DNA from: PALSA-612 sp046729255
GTDB lineage: Bacteria > Actinomycetota > Thermoleophilia > Gaiellales > Gaiellaceae
DNA: 64,000 bases
NCBI GenBank assembly: GCA_046729255.1
Contig: JBKPGF010000034.1
Location: 1-64,000 of the forward strand
Reading direction: 5' to 3'
Shown: positions 1 to 8,931 of the stretch, in pieces
Numbering within the stretch: position 1 is the first letter of the stretch
How the letters are laid out: the number at the start of each line of letters is the position of its first letter
Position numbers and translations under genes: made by a program
The notes under the pieces: model-generated
The model's database searches: none
What the model was told of the DNA's origin: nothing
What the model saw: the letters and a program-made list of their open reading frames with translations, nothing else

Positions 1-1
1 G

Positions 2-589
2 TACTGGATCGCGTTTCGGGCAGGCCCGTGGCGCCACCTCTTCCTCCTCTTCATCATTGCGCCCTTCTTCGTCACGTACCTCGTGCGGACGCTCGCGTGG
101 CTCAACATCCTGGCCGATCAGGGGCCGGTCGTCGGGCTCCTTCGCGACCTCCACATCCTCGGTCCGGACGGCCGTCTGCTCGCCACGACATTCGCGGTCG
201 TCTCCGGCATCACCTACAACTTCTTCCCCTTCATGGCGCTGCCGCTGTATGTCTCGCTCGAGCAGATCGACCCGCGGCTGCTCGAGGCCGCGAAAGACCT
301 CTATGCGTCCTCGACGAAGGCGTTCCTCCGAGTCACGCTGCCCCTGTCCGCACCCGGCATCGTCGCCGGCACGTTGCTGACGTTCATCCCCGCGGCCGGA
401 GACTTCATCAACGCCGCGCTGCTCGGCACGCCGAACCAGGCGATGATCGGGAACGTCATCCAGGCGAAGTTCCTCGAGTCGCTCGACTACCCGACGGCCG
501 CCTCGCTCTCCTTCATCCTCATGGGAATGATCCTCGTCGGGCTGCTCGTCTACGCACGCGTCGTGGGGCCGGAGCGGCTGACGGGATGA
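2..589 (+). CDS. potB: Polyamine ABC transporter permease PotB (5' end missing)
   Basis: This is one of two membrane subunits of a spermidine/putrescine-type ABC importer in the inner membrane. The reading frame is already open at base 2, so the N-terminus lies outside the window. The visible part has several hydrophobic segments and the binding-protein-dependent permease EAA loop (LLEAAKDLYASSTKAFLRVT) that contacts the ATPase. It overlaps potC by four bases (ATGA), so the two are translationally coupled. The ATPase and binding protein presumably lie upstream. Family assignment is firm; the exact polyamine is inferred from the catabolic genes that follow. Confidence 0.88.
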   Translation, partial: YWIAFRAGPWRHLFLLFIIAPFFVTYLVRTLAWLNILADQGPVVGLLRDLHILGPDGRLLATTFAVVSGITYNFFPFMALPLYVSLEQIDPRLLEAAKDLYASSTKAFLRVTLPLSAPGIVAGTLLTFIPAAGDFINAALLGTPNQAMIGNVIQAKFLESLDYPTAASLSFILMGMILVGLLVYARVVGPERLTG

Positions 590-1404
590 GCAGGGCGTGG
601 CAGCTGACGAGGCGGCATGCGCTGACTGCGTATGCCTTCTTCGCGGTCGCCTACCTGTTGCTGCCGATCTTCGTCGTCATCCTCTTCTCGTTCAACGCCC
701 CGTCCGGCCGCTTCAACTACATCTGGGAGGGGTTCACGCTCGACAACTGGATCCACTGGGACGCGATCCTCGGCATCCGGTCGGCAGTGATCAGGTCGAT
801 CGAGATCGGAATCCTGTCCACGCTCGTCGCGACCATTCTGGGGACGCTGATGGCGCTTGCCATCGTCCGCCATCGCTTCGTCGGCCGCTCGACGACGAAC
901 GTCGTCGTCTTCCTCCCGATGGCGGCACCGGAGATCGTGCTCGGGGCATCGCTCCTGACGCTCTTCCTCAACACGAGCGGCGTCTTTCAGCTCGGCTTCT
1001 GGACGATCTTCATCGCCCACGTGATGTTCATCGTCAGCTTCGTCGTCGTGACGGTGAAGGCGCGCCTGATCGGGTTCGACCGGCATCTCGAGGAGGCGGC
1101 GATGGACCTCGGTGCGAACGAGGTGACGACGTTCCGGAAGATCACCCTGCCGCTGATCGCGCCGGCGATGCTCGCCGCTGCGCTGCTCGGCTTCGCCCTC
1201 TCCATCGACGACTTCGTCATCACCTACCTCAATGCCGGCCCGACCCAGACGTTCCCGGTCTTCGTGTGGGGCATCGCCCGTGTGGCGGTCCCGCCGCAGG
1301 TGAACGTCGTGGCGAGCGCGATCTTCCTGGTGGCCATCGCCATCGGGCTGGGCAACGTCTACTGGCAGTACCGTCAGGCCAAACGAGCGAGAGGAGCTGT
1401 GTGA
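586..1404 (+). CDS. potC: Polyamine ABC transporter permease PotC
   Basis: This 272-residue protein is the second membrane subunit of the polyamine importer. It has about six hydrophobic segments, starting around residues 12-35, and an EAA loop (HLEEAAMDLGANEVTTFRKI) at about residues 166-185. Its ATG overlaps the potB stop, and its TGA overlaps the GTG of the aminotransferase (GTGA). Import and amine degradation are therefore in one operon. Length is normal for PotC. Substrate specificity cannot be read from the permease itself. Confidence 0.9.
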   Translation: MSRAWQLTRRHALTAYAFFAVAYLLLPIFVVILFSFNAPSGRFNYIWEGFTLDNWIHWDAILGIRSAVIRSIEIGILSTLVATILGTLMALAIVRHRFVGRSTTNVVVFLPMAAPEIVLGASLLTLFLNTSGVFQLGFWTIFIAHVMFIVSFVVVTVKARLIGFDRHLEEAAMDLGANEVTTFRKITLPLIAPAMLAAALLGFALSIDDFVITYLNAGPTQTFPVFVWGIARVAVPPQVNVVASAIFLVAIAIGLGNVYWQYRQAKRARGAV

Positions 1405-2843
1405 CAGTCGATCTCCAGCAGGCAGCGCGCGACCACCTGTGGCTCCACTTCACGCGCATGGGCGGGTATCGCGATGCCGAGGTGCCCATCATCGTCCGCG
1501 GCGACGGCTGCTATCTCGAGGACGCCCACGGCAACCGCTATCTCGACGCGCTCGCAGGCCTCTTCTCCGTCAACATCGGCTACTCGTTCGGCGAGGAGAT
1601 CGGCCAGGCAGCGCTCCAGCAGATGCGGGAGCTGCCGTTCTACACGAACTGGTCGTATTCGCATCCGCGCGCTATCGAGCTCGCCGAGGAGGTGGCGTCG
1701 CTCGCGCCGGGCGATCTCAATCGCGTCTTCTTCGTCTCCGGCGGGTCGGAGGCCGTCGAGGCGGCCTGGAAGCTCTCGCGTCAGTACTACCTCGCGCGGG
1801 GCGGCAGCGAGCTGAAGGCGGCTATGGCCGAGCCGGAGACGCGCCACGACGAGCTCGTGGCTGCGCTCCGGAGCTCACCGCGGCGGTACAAGGCCATCGC
1901 CCGCCGCGTCGCGTACCACGGCACGACGCTCGGCGCGCTGTCCATCAACGGCATCCCTGCCCTGCGCATGCCGTTCGAGCCGCTCGTGCCCGAGGTCCGT
2001 CACGTCTCGAACACGAACCGCTACCACCGCCCCCCCGAGGAGACTGAGGAGGAATTCACGGCGATGCTCCTCGACGAGCTCGAGCGAACGATTCTCGGCA
2101 TGGGCGCGGAGACGGTCTGTCTCGTGCACATGGAGCCCGTGCAGAACGCCGGCGGGGCGTTCGTGCCACCTGCCGGCTACCTCCAGGGGGTCCGCGAGCT
2201 CTGCACGAAGTACGACATCCTCCTCTCGGCCGACGAGGTGATCACCGGCTTCGGACGGGTCGGCCACTGGTTCGCGTCGGAGCGCTATGACATGCAGCCC
2301 GACATCCTCTGCTGCGCCAAGGGCCTCTCCTCGTCCTATGCGGCCATCGGTGGAGTCGTGGCCACGGACCGCGTCATGGAGCCGTTCCTCGGCGAGACGT
2401 CGATGTTCTCGCACGGCATCACGTTCGGCGGCCACCCGGTGATGTGCGCGATCGCGCTCAAGAACATCGAGATCATGAAGCGCGAGCGGGTCGTCGAGGG
2501 CGTGCTCGAGCACGAGGACGCGTTCCGCTCGACGCTCGAGCAGCTCCTCGAGCTGCCCATCGTCGGCGACGTGCGCGGCACAGGCTTCTTCTATGCGATC
2601 GAGCTCGTCAAGGACTCCGAGACCCGCGAGACGTTCTCGGACGAGGAGTGCGAGTGGCTGCTTCGGGGGTTCCTTTCCAGCCGGATGTTCGAGCGGGGCC
2701 TCATCTGCCGTGCGGACGACCGCGGCGACCCGGTGATCCAGATCTCGCCGCCGCTCGTCGCCCGCCAGCCCGAGTTCAACAGGATGGTGGAGGTGCTCGG
2801 GGAGACGCTGGCCGAGGCGTGGGACGAGCTTCAGCGCAGGTAA
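1401..2843 (+). CDS. Class III PLP aminotransferase, probably putrescine/polyamine:pyruvate
   Basis: This 480-residue fold-type I PLP enzyme very likely transfers the amino group of putrescine or a related amine to pyruvate (SpuC-like). The class III signature DEVITGFGRVGHWF is followed by the PLP lysine in AKGLSSSY at residue 307. The GTG start overlaps the potC stop, and this frame begins with TVDLQQAARDHLWLHFTRM, a typical family N-terminus. It lies between the polyamine permeases and an FAD amine oxidase, which supports a catabolic role. Other omega-aminotransferase substrates such as beta-alanine remain possible. Confidence 0.85.
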   Translation: MTVDLQQAARDHLWLHFTRMGGYRDAEVPIIVRGDGCYLEDAHGNRYLDALAGLFSVNIGYSFGEEIGQAALQQMRELPFYTNWSYSHPRAIELAEEVASLAPGDLNRVFFVSGGSEAVEAAWKLSRQYYLARGGSELKAAMAEPETRHDELVAALRSSPRRYKAIARRVAYHGTTLGALSINGIPALRMPFEPLVPEVRHVSNTNRYHRPPEETEEEFTAMLLDELERTILGMGAETVCLVHMEPVQNAGGAFVPPAGYLQGVRELCTKYDILLSADEVITGFGRVGHWFASERYDMQPDILCCAKGLSSSYAAIGGVVATDRVMEPFLGETSMFSHGITFGGHPVMCAIALKNIEIMKRERVVEGVLEHEDAFRSTLEQLLELPIVGDVRGTGFFYAIELVKDSETRETFSDEECEWLLRGFLSSRMFERGLICRADDRGDPVIQISPPLVARQPEFNRMVEVLGETLAEAWDELQRR

Positions 2844-4222
2844 GCGTCGCGCCGGGGCTCGCGCCGCCGTGGTGGCTGCAGGACGCGCCGCCCGAGCCTG
2901 AGCAGCCGGCCCTCGAGGGGGCAACGAAGGCCGACGTGGCGCTCGTCGGGGGCGGCTTCACGTCGCTCTGGACGGCCCTCGAGCTCAAACGGCGTGACCC
3001 GGCCGTCGACGTCGTCGTGCTCGAGGCGGCGCGCTGCGGAATCGGCCCCAGTGGACGCAACGGAGGCTTCCTCCACGGCTACTGGTCAAGCCTCGCCCGC
3101 TTCAACGACGTGCTCGGCGCAGAGGGCGCGTTGGCCGTTGCCCGCGCGTCCGACGGTGCCGTCCCCGCAGTGCGCGCACTCGAGGACGACGTCTGGCTCC
3201 GCGAAGGCGGACTGCTGCGCGTGTCGACGTCGCCCCCCCAGGACGCGATCCTCGACCGCTCGCTCGCCGTCGCCCGCGAGCTAGGCGTCGAAGAGGAGGC
3301 GGTGCCGCTCTCAAAGGCCGAGCTCGACGGCCGCTGCTCGTCGCCTGCGTTTCGGCGTGGCGTGTTCTACCGCGACGGCGCGACGGTCCACCCGGCGCGG
3401 CTCGTTTGGGCGCTGCGCCGGAAGGTGCTCGCCGCGGGCGTGCGGCTCCATGAGCAGACGGAAGTCACGGAGATCGAAGACGGCGTCCTCGAGACGCCGC
3501 GCGGTCGGGTGCGTGCTTCGGAGATCGTCGTCGCAACGAACGCGTGGGGAGCCGGCTGGAAGCCGCTCTCGCGTCTGCTGACGCCGTTCGGGAGCTACGT
3601 CGTCCTCACCGAGCCCGTGCCCGAGCTGCTCGGCGAGATCGGGTGGACCGGCGGTGAGGCGATCACCGACTGCCGCATGTTCCTCCACTACTTCCGCACG
3701 ACTCATGACGGCCGCGTGCTCATGGGCTCGGGCTCGGGGCCGATCGGCTTCCGCGGCCGGATCGACACGCGCTTCAGCGCCGACCGAGACACGGCCGCGC
3801 GCGCCGAGGCGGGGCTGCGGTTCTTGCTGCCCGGTCTGGCGGATGCGAAGGTCGAGCATGCCTGGGGCGGGCCGATCGACGTCTCCGCCGACCACCTGCC
3901 GGTGTTCGGGACCGTCCCGGGGACGCGGCTGCACTACGGCGCGGGCTACACCGGCAACGGCGTGGGCCCGAGCTGGCTCGGCGGGCAGATCCTTGCCTCG
4001 CTCGTCCTCGGCGCCGACGACGAATGGTCGCGGCTGCCGCTCGTCGATCGAGGCATCAGGAAGCTGCCGCCCGAGCCGGTGAACTTCCTGGGGGGGAGCG
4101 TCGTGCGAGCGGCGATGATCGCCGTCGAGGAAGCGCAGGAGGCAGGCCGGGAGCCTTCCGCGCCGGCCCGCTTCGTCGCGTCTCTGCCGCAGCGTCTCGG
4201 CCTGCGCGTCGGGACGCGCTAG
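2819..4222 (+). CDS. FAD-dependent amine oxidoreductase (PuuB/DAO family)
   Basis: This 467-residue protein has the N-terminal FAD-binding motif VALVGGGFTSLWTALELK at residues 40-57 and a DAO-type C-terminus (HYGAGYTGNGVGPSWLGGQ). The family oxidises gamma-glutamylputrescine or similar amines to aldehydes with release of ammonia and peroxide. The only start codon near the conserved region is GTG at 2819, which overlaps the aminotransferase gene by 25 bases. Its stop codon lies inside a hairpin shared with the convergent gene. Assignment to the family is firm; the substrate is inferred from the operon. Confidence 0.82.
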   Translation: MGRASAQVSVAPGLAPPWWLQDAPPEPEQPALEGATKADVALVGGGFTSLWTALELKRRDPAVDVVVLEAARCGIGPSGRNGGFLHGYWSSLARFNDVLGAEGALAVARASDGAVPAVRALEDDVWLREGGLLRVSTSPPQDAILDRSLAVARELGVEEEAVPLSKAELDGRCSSPAFRRGVFYRDGATVHPARLVWALRRKVLAAGVRLHEQTEVTEIEDGVLETPRGRVRASEIVVATNAWGAGWKPLSRLLTPFGSYVVLTEPVPELLGEIGWTGGEAITDCRMFLHYFRTTHDGRVLMGSGSGPIGFRGRIDTRFSADRDTAARAEAGLRFLLPGLADAKVEHAWGGPIDVSADHLPVFGTVPGTRLHYGAGYTGNGVGPSWLGGQILASLVLGADDEWSRLPLVDRGIRKLPPEPVNFLGGSVVRAAMIAVEEAQEAGREPSAPARFVASLPQRLGLRVGTR

Positions 4223-4241
4223 GAGGGGCCAGCCCCCCTAG
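4219..4241. terminator. Bidirectional hairpin containing both stop codons
   Basis: The arms CTAGGAGGGGC (4219-4229) and GCCCCCCTAG (4232-4241) form an almost perfect GC-rich stem with a two-base loop, between convergent genes. The TAG of the plus-strand oxidoreductase (4220-4222) and the TAG of the minus-strand hexosaminidase (4238-4240) both lie in the stem. There is no U-run on either side, so it may act as a simple barrier or RNA end protector rather than a strong intrinsic terminator. Confidence 0.55.
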
Positions 4242-5638
4242 GCGCCGACCAAGAGATCGACGGCGGCCTCCACATTCACCTTCGCTGCGCCGTGGGTGGC
4301 GACGTAGCGGGCGGCTCCTGCCGGCCGCCACTCCGGCAGCCCGAGCTCGACGACGATCGCATCCGGGGCCGACTCGACGAGCTTCACGGCGGCGTCCCGC
4401 TGCCACTCGTGCCGATGCGCATCCTGCAGCACGATCACGAGCTGGCCGTCCCCCGTCGCGCCTTCGGGAGAGTCGGATACACGGGTATCGGGCCGGCGGA
4501 CTGTGAGCGCGTCGCCGAGACCGCCGTTCCGGGCGTCGACGGCGATCGTCGGCTCCGGAAGGAGCTCGACGACGAGCGCCGGGCGGGTCAGTCGTACATC
4601 ACCGTCGGCGTGCAGGGCACGTCGGGCCGCCGCCGCGCCGATAGCGCGATCGGGCGTGGAGGCGACCGCGCGCGCTTCGGTCGCGCCGGCGACTCGTGTG
4701 GCCGCTTCGGCGAGCCGTTCCTCGGACAGTGCCCCGTCCCGCACCGCACCGACGACGGCGGTGACGATGCGCTCTACCGAGTCGGCGCCGAGATCGTGGC
4801 CGAGGCAGAGCGCGTCCGCGCCGGCCGCGAGGGCGAGCACGGCTCCCTGCTCCACTCCGACCGTGGCGCTGATCGCCTTCATCTCGAGCGCGTCGGTGAT
4901 CGCGACGCCGGTGAATCCCAGCTCGTCGCGGAGCAGGCCGCTGAGCAGCGTGCGACTCAGCGTCGCAGGCTCGCCGCCGACGTCGCGGACGCGGATATGC
5001 GCGGTCATGATCGCCGTGACGCGGGCAGCGATCGCCGCTCGAAACGGCAGCAACGCTTCCTCGGTGACGCGGTCGACCGTCGGCAGCTCGTGGTGCGAGT
5101 CCTCGAGCGTGTCGCCGTGACCCGGGAAGTGCTTCGCGCAGGCCGCGACGCCACCCGCCTCGAGCCCTTCCACGAAGGCGGCCACGTGGCGCATGACGAG
5201 TCCGGGGTCCGAGCCGAATGCGCGGACGCCGATGATCGGGTTGTCGGCGGTCGTGTTCACGTCTGCGACCGGAGCGAGATCGAGGTTGATGCCAGCCTGC
5301 GCGAGGTCGGCTGCCATGGCGCCTGCGACCTCCCGAGTCAGCTCGACGTCGTCGACGACGCCGAGTGCCCAGTTCCCCGGATACGAGCTGCCTTCTCGTG
5401 CCTCGAGGCGCGTCACGTCGCCTCCCTCCTCGTCGATGGCGACGACGAGCTCCGTTCGCTCGGCACGGAGTGCGTCGGTCAGCGCGCGCACCTGGTCTGC
5501 GTCGCGCACGTTCCAGGCGTAGAGGACGACGCCGCCGAGCCCCGCTTCCAGCAGGCGGCGAAGGCACTCCGGCGGTTCGTAGCCCGGGAAGCCGGGGAGG
5601 AGACAGCCGAGTGCGAGGCGCTCGAGCTCGCTGCTCAA
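4238..5638 (-). CDS. Glycoside hydrolase family 3 beta-N-acetylhexosaminidase (NagZ-like)
   Basis: This 466-residue enzyme should remove beta-linked N-acetylglucosamine from peptidoglycan or chitin fragments. It carries the NagZ signature KHFPGHGDT at residues 169-177, with its catalytic histidine/aspartate loop, and the predicted nucleophile Asp249 in ITDALEMKAI. No signal peptide is visible, so it acts in the cytoplasm on imported saccharides. It has about 130 extra C-terminal residues, as in many actinobacterial members. It is the last gene of the amino-sugar transporter operon, seven bases after the second permease. Confidence 0.88.
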   Translation of the reverse strand: MSSELERLALGCLLPGFPGYEPPECLRRLLEAGLGGVVLYAWNVRDADQVRALTDALRAERTELVVAIDEEGGDVTRLEAREGSSYPGNWALGVVDDVELTREVAGAMAADLAQAGINLDLAPVADVNTTADNPIIGVRAFGSDPGLVMRHVAAFVEGLEAGGVAACAKHFPGHGDTLEDSHHELPTVDRVTEEALLPFRAAIAARVTAIMTAHIRVRDVGGEPATLSRTLLSGLLRDELGFTGVAITDALEMKAISATVGVEQGAVLALAAGADALCLGHDLGADSVERIVTAVVGAVRDGALSEERLAEAATRVAGATEARAVASTPDRAIGAAAARRALHADGDVRLTRPALVVELLPEPTIAVDARNGGLGDALTVRRPDTRVSDSPEGATGDGQLVIVLQDAHRHEWQRDAAVKLVESAPDAIVVELGLPEWRPAGAARYVATHGAAKVNVEAAVDLLVGA

Positions 5639-5645
5639 GGCTCCG

Positions 5646-6539
5646 TCACCCCTTCACGCCGCCGGCCGTCAGGCCGAAGGCGATGCGACGGTGCACGAGG
5701 ACAAAGAAGATCACGACGGGGATCGCGGTCAGCGTTGCCGCTGCCATCAGCGGTCCCCAGTCGGTGCCACGAGCGGTGGTGAAGCTCGCAAGCCAGATCG
5801 TGAGTGTCTGCTTCTCAGGGCTCCTGAGCAGAACGTACGCCAGGATGAACTCGTTCCAGGCTTGGATGAAGGCGAAGATGGACGTTGCCACGAGCCCGGG
5901 GGCCACGAGCGGGAGCAGGATGCGGCAGAACGCGCCGAAGCGGCTCGAGCCGTCGACCATCGCTGCTTCCTCGAGCTCCTGCGGAACGCCGTCCAGGAAT
6001 CCGCGCAGTACCCAGACCGTGAAGGGCAGCACGAACATGAGGTAGACGACGACTACGCCGGTCAACGTGTTCACCAGGCTTAGGTGGAGGACGGGCGTAT
6101 CGCTCAGCATGATGAACAGAGGGATGATCAGCGCGTTCAGCGGCACCAGCAGCACGCAGAGGATGCAGACGAGGAAAGCGCGACGTCCATAGAAGTGGAA
6201 TCGTGCGAGGGCGAGCGCAGCGAGGAAACCAAGAGCGAGCGCGAGCCCGACGACACAACAGACCACGATCAGACTGTTCTTGACGTTTTGCCAGAAGTAG
6301 TCCCGGTGGATCGCATCGGTGAAGTTCTCGAGCGTCGCTGGTATCGGGAACCACTTCGGCGTATAGGTCACGATGTCGTTTCCAGGCTTGAACGCCGTCG
6401 AGACCATCCAATAGACGGGGAAGGTCATGACGACGAAGACGAGCGCTCCGAGGAGGTTGATCACGAGCCGCCGCGCCAGCCGGCGCCTCTTCGCGCGCCG
6501 ACGCAAGGGTCGAGAGGCGGCGCGACTCACAGCAGTCAC
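5646..6539 (-). CDS. Carbohydrate ABC transporter permease (MalG/NgcG-like)
   Basis: This 297-residue inner-membrane subunit belongs to a CUT1 sugar ABC importer. It has an Arg-rich cytoplasmic N-terminus (RPLRRRAKRRRLARRL), about six hydrophobic segments and the EAA loop ELEEAAMVDGSSRFGAFCRI. The GTG start at 6539 overlaps the stop of the partner permease (GTGA), which fixes the start. A second GTG nine bases downstream is also possible. The neighbouring GH3 enzyme and the operator next to the operon suggest N-acetylglucosamine oligomers or muropeptide sugars as cargo. Confidence 0.88.
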   Translation of the reverse strand: MTAVSRAASRPLRRRAKRRRLARRLVINLLGALVFVVMTFPVYWMVSTAFKPGNDIVTYTPKWFPIPATLENFTDAIHRDYFWQNVKNSLIVVCCVVGLALALGFLAALALARFHFYGRRAFLVCILCVLLVPLNALIIPLFIMLSDTPVLHLSLVNTLTGVVVVYLMFVLPFTVWVLRGFLDGVPQELEEAAMVDGSSRFGAFCRILLPLVAPGLVATSIFAFIQAWNEFILAYVLLRSPEKQTLTIWLASFTTARGTDWGPLMAAATLTAIPVVIFFVLVHRRIAFGLTAGGVKG

Positions 6540-7510
6540 CGAACCTCTCCCATCCTCACCATCTGGCGGACGTACACGAACGTGATGCAGAAAAGGACGG
6601 CGACCATCACGAGGGCGATCGCAGAACCGAGTCCATATTCGCTCACGCCAAAGGCTTGCGTATACGCGTAGATGCTCATGAGGTAGTAGTCGGGCGTCGG
6701 ATGCAGGCTGAGCATGAGCCAGACCTGGTTGAAGACCTGGAAGTTCCAGATGATCGACAGACTCGTCAGGATCAAGAAGATCGGCTTCAGCAGCGGGAGC
6801 GTGATGTCGCGGAAGGTCCGCCACCCACCAGCCCCGTCGATCGAGGCCGCGTCTAGAAGCTCCCGTGGTAGTTGCGAGAGGCCTGCGTAGAGAGTGATCG
6901 CAACGAACGGAATCGCGCCCCAGACGATGAGGGCAGTGATGACGGCGAAGCCTTCGATCGGATTGGCGAACCAGTCGTGACGGCTGAAGTCGCCAAGACC
7001 GAGCTCCGTCAGCATCCAGTTCAGGACGCCGAACTCGAAGTCGACCATCCAGGACCAGACCTGCGCCGCAACGACTACCGGCATCGCCCAGGCGAGGACG
7101 AGCCCGATTGCAAGCAGGAAGCGCATGAACGAGCCCAACCGTTCGAGCAGAAGCGCGATCAGCGTCCCGAGCACCATGGTCAGCCCGACGGTCACGGCCG
7201 TGAAGACGACCGTGCGTAGGAGCACGCGCCAGAACTCCGAGTCGTTGAAGATCGTCGTGTAGTTGTCGACGCCGATCCACCGGCCCTGATGTGCGATCAA
7301 CTCCTCGAGCCCGTATTTCTCGAATGACAGTCGGACGAGGAAGTAGATCGGGTAGACGAGTACAGCTCCGATCACGATCACTGCCGGAGCGAGGAGCGCG
7401 TACGGACCGGCGCCGTGCGCCAGCCGCCGTCGCCACAAGCGAGGACGCTGTCGAGCCGGCGCAACGGCCGGCTCGACAGCTACTGCTGGGTCACCGGGGA
7501 GGGAGGACAC
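6536..7510 (-). CDS. Carbohydrate ABC transporter permease (MalF/NgcF-like)
   Basis: This 324-residue membrane subunit pairs with the permease encoded just downstream. It has a roughly 30-residue cytoplasmic N-terminus (RQRPRLWRRRLAHGAGPYALLA), then about six hydrophobic segments and an EAA loop (ELLDAASIDGAGGWRTFRDI) in the C-terminal half. It begins 19 bases after the binding-protein gene and overlaps the next permease by four bases, so all three are co-transcribed. No ATPase lies in this operon; the MsmK-type ATPase at 9.7-10.9 kb probably energises it. Confidence 0.88.
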   Translation of the reverse strand: MSSLPGDPAVAVEPAVAPARQRPRLWRRRLAHGAGPYALLAPAVIVIGAVLVYPIYFLVRLSFEKYGLEELIAHQGRWIGVDNYTTIFNDSEFWRVLLRTVVFTAVTVGLTMVLGTLIALLLERLGSFMRFLLAIGLVLAWAMPVVVAAQVWSWMVDFEFGVLNWMLTELGLGDFSRHDWFANPIEGFAVITALIVWGAIPFVAITLYAGLSQLPRELLDAASIDGAGGWRTFRDITLPLLKPIFLILTSLSIIWNFQVFNQVWLMLSLHPTPDYYLMSIYAYTQAFGVSEYGLGSAIALVMVAVLFCITFVYVRQMVRMGEVR

Positions 7511-7529
7511 GTCCCGGCTTTGTGGTCAT

Positions 7530-8807
7530 CTAATCCGCGTTCAAGATCTGCTCGATTTGGTCGTCCGCCTTCTTCGCGGCCTTCTGCACCGATGACTTCC
7601 CGGTAAAGATCGAGACGAGCATGTTTTCCAGGACGAATGCCTTCTCGACCTTTGTCCAGTTCTTGGCCGTCGGGATGTACCAGCTGTACTTCGAGGCCAG
7701 CGCGAACGGGTAGAGCTGCGGGTTCTTCTTGTTGACGTCGGCAAGGGTCGTCGTGTTCGCGATGTTGCCGGCCCTCGCCATCAGGATCTCGTTTTTCGTG
7801 GTCGTGAACGCCGCGATCCACTCGGTCGCGAGCTGCTTGTTCTTGCTCGGCGCCGGCACGCCGAGAACCGACCCGCCGATGAACGTGGGCAGGTAACGCC
7901 CCTTGATGTGGCTCGGCATCGGGTAGGCGGCCATCTTGGGCTCGATGGCGGGGTTGCCTCCGCCCTTCTTGTCGATCGCCTGGCCCCACTCCCAACCGTT
8001 CGCGAGATAGGCGCCGACCTTGCCCTTCGCGAAGACGAGCGCCTGCCAAGGGTGCGCCTCGTCATTGGTCTTCGTCGCCCGCGACTGAGAGAGCACCGTC
8101 GCCTTCAGTCGTGTGAGCCCTTTGATTGCCTGCGGCGACTCGAGACCGCCGACCCACTTCCCGCCTTTGGTGAAGGCGATCCTGCCACCGTAGTCGTAGA
8201 TCCACGCCATGCCGTTGTGCCAGTTCCTACCGGCGAAGTAGAAGGCCGAGAAGTTCTTGTCCTTGCCGTACTTCGCCATCAGCTTGCGGCCGACGGCGTC
8301 GAACTCGTCGAGAGTCCTGGGCACTTTCGCTCCGACTGCCTTGTACAGGTCCTTTCGGTAGATCACGGCTCGCGCGCCTGCGTAGTAGGGGACACCGTAC
8401 AGCTTGCCCGCGTAAGTACCGGAGTCGGCCAGGCCCTTCAGCCAGGTCTTCGAGTTGGGGAAGTCCGACTTCGCCAGCGGCGCGAACGCCCCGGCCGCCA
8501 TGTAGGCCAGCATCTCGCTGTTTCCCATCTCGACGACGTCCGGGGGATTTCCGCCCGCGAGGGACGTCTCGAGCTTCGCCAAGTGCTCCGTCCACTGCTG
8601 CTCCTCGACGTTGATCTCCGTGCCTGGGTGTTTTGCTTGCACCGCCTTCGTAGCGTCGTTGATAGCCGCCTGCCAGCCCGACTTCGCCTCGGGCTGAAGC
8701 CAGACGGTGATGGTCGCCGTCGCACGTGTCGAGTCCGCGCCCGCGGTAGGCACCGCGAGCCCGAGGACTGCGATCACGGCGAGGGCGGCGATGGAGCGTG
8801 CTCTCAT
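7530..8807 (-). CDS. Extracellular sugar-binding protein of the amino-sugar ABC importer
   Basis: This 425-residue family 1 solute-binding protein captures the sugar outside the membrane. Residues 1-25 (MRARSIAALAVIAVLGLAVP and on) form a signal peptide ending near AGA-DS. There is no lipobox cysteine, which is unusual because most Gram-positive sugar-binding proteins are lipoproteins. It is the first gene of the operon that continues with two permeases and the GH3 enzyme. A promoter and a GntR-type operator precede it (8872-8931), with a leader of roughly 90 bases that has a purine-rich ribosome site (tggagg) before the ATG. Confidence 0.87.
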   Translation of the reverse strand: MRARSIAALAVIAVLGLAVPTAGADSTRATATITVWLQPEAKSGWQAAINDATKAVQAKHPGTEINVEEQQWTEHLAKLETSLAGGNPPDVVEMGNSEMLAYMAAGAFAPLAKSDFPNSKTWLKGLADSGTYAGKLYGVPYYAGARAVIYRKDLYKAVGAKVPRTLDEFDAVGRKLMAKYGKDKNFSAFYFAGRNWHNGMAWIYDYGGRIAFTKGGKWVGGLESPQAIKGLTRLKATVLSQSRATKTNDEAHPWQALVFAKGKVGAYLANGWEWGQAIDKKGGGNPAIEPKMAAYPMPSHIKGRYLPTFIGGSVLGVPAPSKNKQLATEWIAAFTTTKNEILMARAGNIANTTTLADVNKKNPQLYPFALASKYSWYIPTAKNWTKVEKAFVLENMLVSIFTGKSSVQKAAKKADDQIEQILNAD

Positions 8808-8871
8808 AGCGCATCCTCCAATGGCTCGCTGGCTGCCGACCCGAGCTCTGAGCGGTCGGTTTCGGCGGCCA

Positions 8872-8887
8872 ATTGGTTTAGACCACT
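8872..8887. promoter_or_regulatory. DasR/NagR-type operator upstream of the sugar-binding protein gene
   Basis: The sequence ATTGGTTTAGACCACT is a near-perfect palindrome (TGGTnTAGACCA core) and matches the known dre site of the actinobacterial N-acetylglucosamine regulator DasR (consensus about ACTGGTCTAGACCACT) at 14 of 16 positions by eye. It lies just downstream of the predicted start of the minus-strand operon. A second copy occurs at 10913-10928. Binding by the GntR protein encoded at 8928-9683 is inferred. Confidence 0.8.
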
Positions 8888-8902
8888 TCTCACAACGCCG
8901 GA

Positions 8903-8931
8903 GACTTACACATAACCACTTCTCGTGTCAA
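8903..8931 (-). promoter_or_regulatory. Promoter of the amino-sugar ABC operon
   Basis: On the minus strand a perfect TTGACA (8931-8926) is followed after 17 bases by TAAGTC (8908-8903). The -35 box overlaps the stop codon of the upstream GntR gene. A half operator (ACCACTTCTC, 8915-8924) sits between the boxes and repeats the right half of the downstream operator plus TCTC (8882-8891), 33 bases away. Repression by the GntR regulator would block both recognition and escape. Confidence 0.55.

Noticed and set aside
550..1086. Long antisense frames rich in Arg, Asp, Glu, His or Pro, such as the minus-strand one here
   Set aside because: They mirror real genes in high-GC DNA, lack family similarity and start signals, and are shadows.
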